Below are positions 24,592-32,900 of a DNA stretch of 64,000 nt, one piece after another. This DNA is from Arcobacter_B sp049472155 (lineage in GTDB: Bacteria > Campylobacterota > Campylobacteria > Campylobacterales > Arcobacteraceae). The DNA lies in assembly GCF_049472155.1 (NCBI RefSeq), contig NZ_JBMOVW010000004.1:237751-301750 (forward strand). The letters are read 5' to 3'. The notes beneath the pieces are model-generated. The model was given only the letters and a program-made list of their open reading frames with translations, ran no database searches and was not told the origin of the DNA. A program made the position numbers and the translations under genes. Each line of letters opens with the position of its first letter. The stretch's first letter is position 1.

Positions 24592-25248
24592 CTAAATTTT
24601 CATTAGCTCTAAGCCTGTAGGTTTTAATTCATATATCGTAGAAGTTAATTTTTCTATAAAACTTTTATGGTGAGATATAATTACCATAGATTTATTTATA
24701 GAGTTTAAAAGTTGTAATATTCTCTCTTCTGATTTTGAATCTAATGCATTTGTTGGCTCATCTAAAAGTAATATTTTAGGTTTAGTAATCAAAATACTAG
24801 CAAGTGCTACTATTTTTTGTTCTCCTCCACTTAAATCATAAATAATTCTGTCTTTTAAATGCTCAATATTTAACTTTTGTAAAATAACTAAAGCTTTATG
24901 ATAAGCTTCTTCTTTTTTCTCTTTTTTAGCTCTAAGATTAAACATTACATCTTCAATTACTGTTGGACATAAAAAAAAGTCACTAACATCTTGAGGTAAG
25001 TAACCTATATCACTCCTAAATTGTTCATACTGTTTTTTTGAAGAAATTAAGTTATGAAATAAATGAAGTTCTCCATCATAATTTGATTCTAAACCAGCTA
25101 TTATTTTAAGAAGAGAACTCTTACCTACTCCATTTGCACCAATAATCGCAACTTTTTCTTCATGTCCTACATTTAAAGTTACCCCACTAAATAACTCTTT
25201 TGAATCATTTTTATATCTTAAATTTTTTAAATTAAAAGAACAACTCAT
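24592..25248 (-). CDS. nikO: ECF-type nickel/cobalt transporter ATPase (NikO/CbiO)
   Basis: 218 residues. Walker A GANGVGKS (about 36-43), Q-loop YLPQDVS, signature LSGGEQ, Walker B ILLLDEPTNALD and a switch His in ISHH. It is short, lacking the C-terminal extension of CbiO proteins. It overlaps nikQ by 17 bases and is the last gene of the operon. Together with NikQ and NikM it powers metal import. Nickel versus cobalt cannot be fixed by sequence alone, but the NikK and NikL partners favour nickel. Confidence 0.88.
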   Translation of the reverse strand: MSCSFNLKNLRYKNDSKELFSGVTLNVGHEEKVAIIGANGVGKSSLLKIIAGLESNYDGELHLFHNLISSKKQYEQFRSDIGYLPQDVSDFFLCPTVIEDVMFNLRAKKEKKEEAYHKALVILQKLNIEHLKDRIIYDLSGGEQKIVALASILITKPKILLLDEPTNALDSKSEERILQLLNSINKSMVIISHHKSFIEKLTSTIYELKPTGLELMKI

Positions 25249-25891
25249 AAATAACCTTTGTTAATATTGTAAATAAAACTGTAAAAATCAAGTACTTATC
25301 ATATACTTGAACAATAAAGTCTTCATTTAAATAAATTTTATTTTTAAAACCTCTATATATAAAAGTTTGTCTTAAAGAATATGATTTTCTTATGGCCTTT
25401 ACAAAAAGTAAACCCATAATATTTCCAAAAGTTTCATAAGTAAATAAAGAAGTATCTGCTTTAAAACCTCTAGCTTTTAGACTATTTTTTATTAAAGTAA
25501 AATCTTTAGTTAAAAACTCTATCATTTTTAAAGTAAAATATGTAGAAGAAACCACAGAACTTGGGAAATTCAAACTATTTAAAGCTCTAACTATATCATA
25601 ACCTTTTGAAGTAAAAAAAAGTGCTATATTAAATAAAAGTATAGCATTTGCTCTTATATAAATATTTAATGCCTCATTCAAACTACTACTATATAAAAGA
25701 GTTAAAAATAGTATAAAAATAAAAAAATTTAAAAAAAGAAGTTTTCTTAAAATTAAAAATAAATGTTTTTTTTGGCAAAAAAGTAAAAATATTATAGGAA
25801 AAATATAATAAAATTCAAAAGCTGAAAAACTAACTAAAATTGAATAAATAAAAGCACTAAGTAAAGAAATAGAAGGATTAAAATTTATCAA
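25232..25891 (-). CDS. nikQ: ECF transporter transmembrane coupling subunit (NikQ/CbiQ)
   Basis: 219 residues with four to six membrane segments at 10-115 and 195-215. Two Arg-Gly coupling motifs typical of ECF T-components are visible: SLKARGF and FIYRGF, which contact the ATPase. It is located between the NikL-like gene (2-base gap) and nikO (17-base overlap). Confidence 0.85.
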   Translation of the reverse strand: MINFNPSISLLSAFIYSILVSFSAFEFYYIFPIIFLLFCQKKHLFLILRKLLFLNFFIFILFLTLLYSSSLNEALNIYIRANAILLFNIALFFTSKGYDIVRALNSLNFPSSVVSSTYFTLKMIEFLTKDFTLIKNSLKARGFKADTSLFTYETFGNIMGLLFVKAIRKSYSLRQTFIYRGFKNKIYLNEDFIVQVYDKYLIFTVLFTILTKVIYELFF

Positions 25892-25893
25892 TT

Positions 25894-26367
25894 TTAATCC
25901 TTTTTTATTTTTTTAAGAAAAATAAAAATTCCTATAATAATAAATAAAGCAAACAATATTTTAAATATTTCAAAATATGATAACTTTTGTTCTAAAAGTT
26001 TAACTTCTAATTTTAATTTCTTATTTTCTTCAAGAAGCTTTTCCAATTTTTTATCTAGATTTATTTCATTAGTTTTATAAGTTCTTTTAATTATATTTGA
26101 TACTGCATGACCTGAACCTGCATCAACAATTAGATTAAAAAAATCTTCTTTAATATCTAAATAGACTTCACCTTTATCATTTGTTTTATCTTCAAGTAAT
26201 AGTTTATCATTTTTATATATTTTAACACTACAATTTTTACAACCTGCGCCACTAGCAAAATATGCACTTACAAATAACTTATCATTTTCAAAATTTGTAA
26301 AAACATTTAATTTGTGTGCATAAGTGAAAGATATAATTAAAAGTAAAATAGTAAAAATTCGAATCAT
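25894..26367 (-). CDS. nikL: NikL-like accessory protein of the nickel transporter
   Basis: 157 residues. Signal peptide 1-17 (ending TYA), after which the mature protein would begin with His18. A periplasmic beta domain follows with a Cys pair in GCKNCSVKIY, then a coiled-coil (about 100-130) and a C-terminal membrane helix (about 134-151) ending in lysines. This matches NikL, the membrane-anchored extra subunit of some Ni ECF systems. Start overlaps the nikM stop by 4 bases. Confidence 0.72.
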   Translation of the reverse strand: MIRIFTILLLIISFTYAHKLNVFTNFENDKLFVSAYFASGAGCKNCSVKIYKNDKLLLEDKTNDKGEVYLDIKEDFFNLIVDAGSGHAVSNIIKRTYKTNEINLDKKLEKLLEENKKLKLEVKLLEQKLSYFEIFKILFALFIIIGIFIFLKKIKKD

Positions 26368-26966
26368 ATATTTGCCTCTTTTAAAAGTTTTGGGATTGAC
26401 TTTTTGATATATAAAAGTAAAAATAGTGAAATTAAACCTTCTAAAATTATAGCTGGAATATTAGCAAAAATTAAAGAATAAGAAGCTATTAAATATTCAT
26501 CCTTCGCAAAATATAATACTAAAGCTAAAAATAAAACACTAAATAATATTCCTAAACTTCCATAGAAAAAAAATCTAACTTTTTCATTTAATTTTTTGAA
26601 TAAAGGTATTTTATTGATAAAAAAAACCAAATATGCTGGGAGTGCCATTATTATTATATTTGCACCAAGAGAACTTAATCCTCCATATCCCAAAAGTAAA
26701 GCTTGTAGAAGTAAAGCAATAGCAATACATAAAAAAACAGCTTCACCTAAAAATAGGCCTATCACTCCTACAAGTAGTAAATGTATTTGAGTAGGACCTA
26801 AAGGTATATGAATAAATGAAGCAATAAAAAATAAAGCACTCATTGCAGCAAGTAAAGATATATCTTCACTTTTTAATTTCTTAATTGAATAGGCACATAA
26901 ACCTAAACTAGCAAAGCCTAGACTACTAGCAACTTCAATACTTAAAACACCATCAGATATATGCAT
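26364..26966 (-). CDS. nikM: ECF transporter metal-binding membrane subunit (NikM/CbiM)
   Basis: 200 residues with about six membrane segments. The N-terminus MHISDGVLS is the CbiM/NikM signature in which the terminal amine and His2 chelate the metal. A second ligand region FIHIPLGPTQIH contains His53 and His62. Slightly shorter than typical CbiM (~220). It lies between nikK and nikL. Confidence 0.92.
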   Translation of the reverse strand: MHISDGVLSIEVASSLGFASLGLCAYSIKKLKSEDISLLAAMSALFFIASFIHIPLGPTQIHLLLVGVIGLFLGEAVFLCIAIALLLQALLLGYGGLSSLGANIIIMALPAYLVFFINKIPLFKKLNEKVRFFFYGSLGILFSVLFLALVLYFAKDEYLIASYSLIFANIPAIILEGLISLFLLLYIKKSIPKLLKEANI

Positions 26967-26985
26967 TTAGAATCCTACTTATTTA

Positions 26986-27708
26986 TTAATATGTTTTAAC
27001 CCATATTAATGCACCATTTTCAATTGGGTACATTTTACCATTAAACTCTTTTTGTCCTTCTTCAATCAATGCAGCAAATCCCCACCAACCTTTTTGGTTC
27101 ATTACAAAACTAAATTCACCTGCATTATTAGTTTTAACTACTTGAGTTATATGTGCATCACTAGGAGCTTTTAATCCTAAAGTATTATAAAACTCTACTT
27201 CAACTTCAACATTAGATGCAGGTTGCCCTTTAACCAATACTTTTCCAGTAAAAATATTTCCACTATATAAAGCAAAAGGTTTTACCATTGGAACAATTTC
27301 ATATTCTAACCCAATTGGTTCATCCCAACCATCCTCAAAACCATAAGCACTTAGAATTATTTTTGGTACATGTGAAATAAATTTACCTTCTGCTGGTTCA
27401 AAATAAGGTTTAGGAATAGTAAAAAACTTATATACCCCAGGTTTTTTAACCTTATAATTTGTACTCCATGCTTTATGATTAAATACTTCAAACTTTTCCA
27501 AAGGCAAAGAATTTTCTTTACTATTTACATATATATCAAGAGGTTTTTCCATTGTCATACCAGTTTGTTCAAAAGGATGAATAAACATCGTCTTAATATT
27601 TATATTTGATTGATCTTTATTTTTCACATTATCTGTATTTGGTAACATTGTAAGAAAATGTGCATTTGCGATAATAGCAAAACTAAAAAATAAAATTAGC
27701 TTTTTCAT
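26986..27708 (-). CDS. nikK: Periplasmic DUF4198 protein of the nickel transporter (NikK-like)
   Basis: 240 residues. Signal peptide to Ala16 (IIANA), so the mature protein begins with His17. The DUF4198 beta domains follow, ending QKGWWGFAALIEEGQ...NGALIWVKTY. Such proteins accompany nikMQO operons and are thought to pass metal to the membrane subunit. It is the first gene of the minus-strand operon, facing the transposase-like gene across an 87-base gap that holds a palindrome. Confidence 0.85.
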   Translation of the reverse strand: MKKLILFFSFAIIANAHFLTMLPNTDNVKNKDQSNINIKTMFIHPFEQTGMTMEKPLDIYVNSKENSLPLEKFEVFNHKAWSTNYKVKKPGVYKFFTIPKPYFEPAEGKFISHVPKIILSAYGFEDGWDEPIGLEYEIVPMVKPFALYSGNIFTGKVLVKGQPASNVEVEVEFYNTLGLKAPSDAHITQVVKTNNAGEFSFVMNQKGWWGFAALIEEGQKEFNGKMYPIENGALIWVKTY

Positions 27709-27751
27709 GAGAACTCCTATATTTTTAGAAATTTTATCTTAAGATGTTTAC

Positions 27752-27769
27752 TGTAAAATAAATTTTACA
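27752..27769. promoter_or_regulatory. Palindrome in the nikK/regulator intergenic region
   Basis: TGTAAAA-N4-TTTTACA, exact 7-base arms, in the 87 bases between two divergent genes. It is well placed as an operator controlling nikK, the divergent gene, or both. It does not match the NikR (TATTATT) or Fur consensus that I know. Confidence 0.5.
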
Positions 27770-27795
27770 ATTTCTTATATATTTTTGGAACCAAA

Positions 27796-28416
27796 ATGAA
27801 TAAATGTATATATTGCAATAATGAAAAACTATATGTATTAAAAAACAACTATCTGAAATGCTCTAAATGTAAAAAAAAGTTTTCTTTAATTAAATACAAT
27901 AGACAATTAGCTTTAATAGAATGTTTTTCTCAGAATTTAAATGCATTACAAACAGCTAAAAAATTAAAATGTAATTATATAACAGTAGGAAAAAGGTTTT
28001 TTCAATATAGAGAATTAATTGTAAGTTTTTTAGATAATGTTTATAAAAGTATTAAAAGAAATAAATATGAATTTGACGAATATATATACTTAAAAAATAA
28101 AAATATAAAAACTGCTCAAAATTTTTTAACATTTAATTATGAAAATCATATTTATAATATTATGCTTCCTTCTTTAAATAAATTTTCTGAATCAAACGCG
28201 GAAGAATTATCCACTTTTCTTAAATATAATAAAATTGCACAATTAAAAAGTTCAAATAGTTTAATAAATGATTTTTGGGATTTTTTAGAAAATTTTTTAA
28301 AAAAATATAAAGGAATAAAAGAAGAAAATTTTATCTATTACTTAAAAGAGTGTGAATTTAAATTTAATTATGATAAAAAAACTCAAGAAGAAATTCTTCT
28401 TAAGCTTTTGGCATAA
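27796..28416 (+). CDS. Zinc-ribbon, transposase-like DNA-binding protein, candidate regulator of the nik operon
   Basis: 206 residues. An N-terminal zinc ribbon (Cys4, Cys7, Cys22, Cys25; CxxC...CSKC) is followed by a helix-turn-helix (about 34-62; ALQTAKKLKCNYITVGKRFFQYR). This is the N-terminal layout of IS1595/ISXO2-type transposases. The DDE catalytic part is not recognisable: the remaining 140 residues are Lys/Asn-rich with no acidic triad. No terminal inverted repeats flank it, so it is not an active insertion sequence. It faces nikK, which suggests a domesticated regulator. The 3' end overlaps the convergent YciI gene by 17 bases. Confidence 0.65.
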   Translation: MNKCIYCNNEKLYVLKNNYLKCSKCKKKFSLIKYNRQLALIECFSQNLNALQTAKKLKCNYITVGKRFFQYRELIVSFLDNVYKSIKRNKYEFDEYIYLKNKNIKTAQNFLTFNYENHIYNIMLPSLNKFSESNAEELSTFLKYNKIAQLKSSNSLINDFWDFLENFLKKYKGIKEENFIYYLKECEFKFNYDKKTQEEILLKLLA

Positions 28417-28687
28417 CCTTAATAGGAACTACTTGAATTTCTTCCATATTCCAAACACCATTTTTTACATAAGGTTCATTAACTAGCCACTCATCAAACT
28501 CATCTTCATTTTCAAAGTTTGTTACAACAGAAGAGCCAACCATTTTATCATCTTCAATTAGTGCACAAGCAGAAACTATTTTTCCCTCAGCCATTAACTT
28601 TTGAGTTCCTTCAACATGTTCAGGTCTCGCTTCCATTCTTTTTTCTAAAGCATCTTCATAATCATAAGCGATAATTAAATATTGCAT
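28400..28687 (-). CDS. YciI-family protein
   Basis: 95 residues: MQYLIIAYDYEDALEKRMEARPEHV, then GKIVSACAL and DEFDEWLVNEPYVKNGVW, which are YciI/DGPF-like features (ferredoxin-like fold, conserved His24 and Asp). The role in this organism is unknown; the family includes small hydrolase-like enzymes. It stands alone. Confidence 0.85.
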   Translation of the reverse strand: MQYLIIAYDYEDALEKRMEARPEHVEGTQKLMAEGKIVSACALIEDDKMVGSSVVTNFENEDEFDEWLVNEPYVKNGVWNMEEIQVVPIKVMPKA

Positions 28688-28729
28688 CTTAATCCTTTTT
28701 TGTTAATATAAAATTTTAACTAAATAAAA

Positions 28730-29437
28730 TTAAACAATAGTTACAAGATTATCAAAATAATAACCTTGAACAAAATCACAATCTAGTTGTTTAATTAAAT
28801 CATAATCATCTTTAGTTTCAATTCCTTCTATAATTGAATATTGATTATTAAGTTTAATTGTTTTTAGTACTCCATCTAAGTAATATTTATAACTATTATT
28901 TAACCTTATTTGTCTTATAAATGATTTATCAATTTTTATATATTTACTATTATTCATCATGTGAAAGGAAAACATAGAACCATCTTGGGCAAAATCATCT
29001 AGAGCAGATTCAATATTCATTTGTTTTAACCAGTCAGAAAAATCTTTCATAATGACAGCACTTGTTTCATCATCACTTCCATTTTCAGTTATTTCAACAA
29101 CTAAATTTTTTTTATTAAGAAGTAAAAAATCTTCCCAATACTTTTTTTGTTCATCAGTAACAAAAATATCTGCATCAAAATTTAAAAAAAGTTTTTCATT
29201 ATGAGTAAAATTTTGTATTTGTAAAAATTTATTTCTTTTTTCCAATTCAAAAAATAGTTTATTATTATTATGTAGTTTTTTAAATATATTTTCTGTACTT
29301 ATTATATCATTATTAATGTCAAACTTTGACAACGCCTCATACCCATATATATCTAAAGTATCTTTATATAATATAGGTTCATATTTTGTATAATATTTAG
29401 CATTTAATATTAATTGTTTAAATTCTATAGCATTCAT
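28730..29437 (-). CDS. EAL-domain protein, probable c-di-GMP phosphodiesterase
   Basis: 235 residues, just an EAL domain. Motifs are retained: YEALSK (EAL), NFDAD, EITENG, the metal-binding ALDDFAQDGS, KIDKSFI, EGIET and QGYYF, so it may be catalytically active. The usual DDFG is DDFA here. No sensor domain is attached. It could balance the diguanylate cyclase at 22415-23704, though linkage is only by proximity. Confidence 0.88.
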   Translation of the reverse strand: MNAIEFKQLILNAKYYTKYEPILYKDTLDIYGYEALSKFDINNDIISTENIFKKLHNNNKLFFELEKRNKFLQIQNFTHNEKLFLNFDADIFVTDEQKKYWEDFLLLNKKNLVVEITENGSDDETSAVIMKDFSDWLKQMNIESALDDFAQDGSMFSFHMMNNSKYIKIDKSFIRQIRLNNSYKYYLDGVLKTIKLNNQYSIIEGIETKDDYDLIKQLDCDFVQGYYFDNLVTIV

Positions 29438-29491
29438 AAATAGTATAATAACAAAATGAAGCTTATTTTAAAATGATAATTACTATTGATA

Positions 29492-29881
29492 TTAATTAAA
29501 TAAGTTAAGTGAAAATATGAAACTAATTGGGTATATTAGTACATTTATATATCTATATATATTTGACATTTCTATATTTATGGGCATTACTTCTTCAATA
29601 GAAATTCCTGCTAATAATTTTTTCATCATAGATAACTTAAATGTAATATCTAAAAATTTTATTATTAAAATAGAGCTCATCCAAAAATCAAAATTATTTA
29701 AATAAAAACATAAAAAAATTGTATAAAAAAATGTAGTATGCATTAGAAAATACAAAAAAATATTTTTTCTAAATATGTAAAAATTATTTAAAATCAATCC
29801 ATGTAGAGTATCAGCTTTTTGCCATTTTGATTCAAAAATTTCTAAAAAAATAAAAATTAAAAGTAGTAGTAATATTTCCAT
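29492..29881 (-). CDS. Small membrane protein of unknown function
   Basis: 129 residues with about four hydrophobic stretches (1-14, 38-62, 65-80 and 108-127). I recognise no family. It ends close to the EAL gene and starts next to the rpoC 3' end, with a hairpin in between. Codon use is extremely A/T-rich, like the neighbours. It is real if the ORF on this strand is preferred over the overlapping plus-strand ORF, which is shorter. Confidence 0.5.
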   Translation of the reverse strand: MEILLLLLIFIFLEIFESKWQKADTLHGLILNNFYIFRKNIFLYFLMHTTFFYTIFLCFYLNNFDFWMSSILIIKFLDITFKLSMMKKLLAGISIEEVMPINIEMSNIYRYINVLIYPISFIFSLNLFN

Positions 29882-29892
29882 TTGAAAGGTTA

Positions 29893-29917
29893 AACAATAA
29901 GGCTAAGCCTTATTGTT
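29893..29917 (-). terminator. Hairpin at the rpoC stop
   Basis: AACAATAAGGCT and its exact complement separated by one base, overlapping the rpoC stop codon. On the minus strand TTTAACCTTTC follows, a modest T-tract. Likely end of the long rplKAJL-rpoBC transcript. Confidence 0.6.
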
Positions 29918-32900
29918 CATTAGGTTGAGAAAAACTAATTTTCTTATCTTTATAAAGTCCTGTTCCAACTGGAATTGTTCTACCAATTACAACATTCTCT
30001 TTTAAGTCTTCTAACATATCCATTTTTGCAGAAATTGCAGCTTCTGTTAATACTTTCGTAGTTTCTTGGAAAGATGCAGCTGAGATAATAGAATCAGATG
30101 TAACAGCCGCTCTTGTAATACCAAGTAATAATGGTTCAGCAATTGCAGGTTGTCCACCAAGTTTAATAATTCTTTCATTCTCAATTTTAAATCTTTTCTT
30201 AGATACCATATCACCAATAATGAATTTAGTATCTCCACCATCTAAAATAGATACTTGTCTTAACATTTGAGATGTAATAACCTCAATATGCTTATCAGCA
30301 ATATTTACCCCTTGAGATCTATATACTTGTTGTACTTCTGATACAATAAAGTAATGTAATGCTTTTTCACCTAAAATTCTTAATACATCATGAGGTGAAA
30401 CTTGACCATCTGTTAATGCTTCGCCAGCATGAACAAACTCACCTTCATGTACTAAAATTTGCTTAGATTTTTCAACTAAGAATTCACCTTTATTACCATT
30501 TTCATCAGTAATAATTATTCTTTGTTTATTTCTAAGTGGTTTACCAAATGAAACCATACCATCAAATGAAGCAAGTACTGCAATATTCTTAGGTCTTCTA
30601 GCCTCAAATAATTCAGATACTCTTGGAAGACCTCCAGTAATATCTTTCGATTTTTGAGTTGCTTTTGGTGTTTTACCAATAATATCAGCAACTTGAACTT
30701 TTTGCCCTTCTGAAACATTAATAGATGTCTTAGGATCTAATGAATATCTAATAATCTCTTTATCTTCTGTTGCTAAGATAACAGTTGGTTTATATCCACT
30801 TGGAATATATTCATTAACAACTAGTTTAGAAGTACCTGTTAATTCATCAAATTGTTCAGAAACAGTTACACCTGGAATAATATCTTCAAATGATATAACA
30901 CCTTCTTTTTCAGCAATAGATGGATTTGAATATGGATCCCACTCTGCAATTACAACTTGTTCAGTAGTTTCAGGTACAGCAATAACTGAATCTTTTTCTA
31001 CAGCAACGTCATCACTTAATTCAACTTGTGAACCTCTAGCAATATAGTGTCTTAAAGCTTCTCTACCTTCACCATCAACGATTACAGCAAATAAACCTTT
31101 CTCATCAACTTTATCACCAGCTTTAATATCTTTTCTTCTTTCTAAATAATCACCAGTTAATTTATAGTATTTTACAACACCTTTTGCACCAGTAATAATT
31201 TTAGAAGTAATTGGAGCTCCATCTGCAACTCTTAATTCAGAAGCAAAAGGAATTCTATTTGGAACATTCCAACCATCTTTAATCATCTCAACGATTGATT
31301 CATTTTCTTCAACTTCAATACCATCTGAGTATGGTAAGTATAGCTTACCTTCAATCTTACCAGATACACCAGCAAGCTCATTTGGTTTAGCAACATCATT
31401 TTTTCTTAAGTAATATTTCTTATTTTCACTTCCATTAGAAATTGTTAAAATAACTTCTTCATGAATCGTTTCAACAGTAACATTACCTTTAAATGGTGCA
31501 TTTATTTTTGGTTCTACTAATAAAATACCTGCATTTCTTCTGTTTGCAACAATATTTTTACCTTCACTATTAGTATATGTTCTAATATTGTAGTATCTAA
31601 TAAAACCTTCTTTATCTGCTCTTAACTCTCTTTCAGTTTGAGTTGCAGATGCTGTACCACCAACGTGGAATGTTCTAAGTGTAAGCTGTGTTCCTGGCTC
31701 ACCAATAGATTGTGCTGCAACAACACCAACAGCTTCACCAGGAGTAGCTTTTCTTTGCTCACCAAGGTTAAGACCATAACATTTAGAACATAAACCATGT
31801 TCTTCTTTACAAGTTAATGGAGTTCTAATTACAACAGATTTTACTTCAGCTTCTGCAACAACTTTTGCATTCTCTTCTGTAATTAATGTTCCTTCTGTAA
31901 ATAGAATTTCATTTGAAATTGGATCAATAATATCTTCTGCAATAACTCTACCTGTAATTCTTTCTTCTAATGATTCGATTAACTCATTACCAGAAGAAAT
32001 ATCAGTAATCTCAACACCTTCATGAGTTCCACAATCTTCAATAGTAATTCTTACATTCTGAGAAACGTCGATAAGCTTTCTTGTTAAGTAACCTGCATTG
32101 GCAGTCTTAAGAGCTGTATCGGCAAGACCTTTTCTAGCACCGTGCGTAGAAATAAAGTACTCAAGAACGTTTAGACCTTCTTTAAAGTTTGAAATAATTG
32201 GCGTTTCAATAATAGAACCATCAGGTTTTGCCATAAGTCCCCTCATACCTGAAAGCTGTCTAATCTGAGCAGCAGAACCTCTTGCCCCTGAGTCAGCCAT
32301 CATATAAATAGAGTTGAATCCATTTTTATCTTCTTCAACTAAATTCATCATTTCAGATCCAAGCTTATTATTAACTTCTGTCCAAATATCAATAATTTTA
32401 TTATATCTTTCTTGCTCAGTTAATAAACCTTGTGCAAACTGCTTTTGAACTTCAATAACTTCTTTTTTAGAAGCTGCAATATGTCCAACTTTAGTTTCAG
32501 GAACTCTAATATCATCAATTGAAACTGAAATACCAGCATCTGTAGCATATCTAAAACCTAAGTTCTTTAAGTTATCTAAGAATCTAGGAGTTACTTCATA
32601 TCCACCATGCTTGTAGATATAATCAACTAAAGTTCCAATATCTTTTTTCTTTAAAATTTTATTCCATAAATTAGCAGGAACAAAGTCAGGTAAAATTTCA
32701 TGAACAATTAATCTACCTACAGTTGTATGAATTACTTTATTATCAATTTTAGTTCTAATTTTTGCATGTAAGTCTACTTGACCCATATCTAATGCAATTT
32801 TTGCTTCATTTACATCTGTAAATAATTTATGTTCACCTTTTACACCATCTTTTTCTAATGATAGATAATAAATACCTAAAATCATATCCTGTGATGGTAC

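Noticed and set aside
27796..28416. Active insertion sequence
   Set aside because: No terminal inverted repeats or target duplication seen, and no DDE residues in the C-terminal part.
29517..29705. Plus-strand 62-residue ORF opposite the small membrane protein
   Set aside because: Shorter, no ribosome-binding site, and antisense to a longer frame beginning near the expected place.
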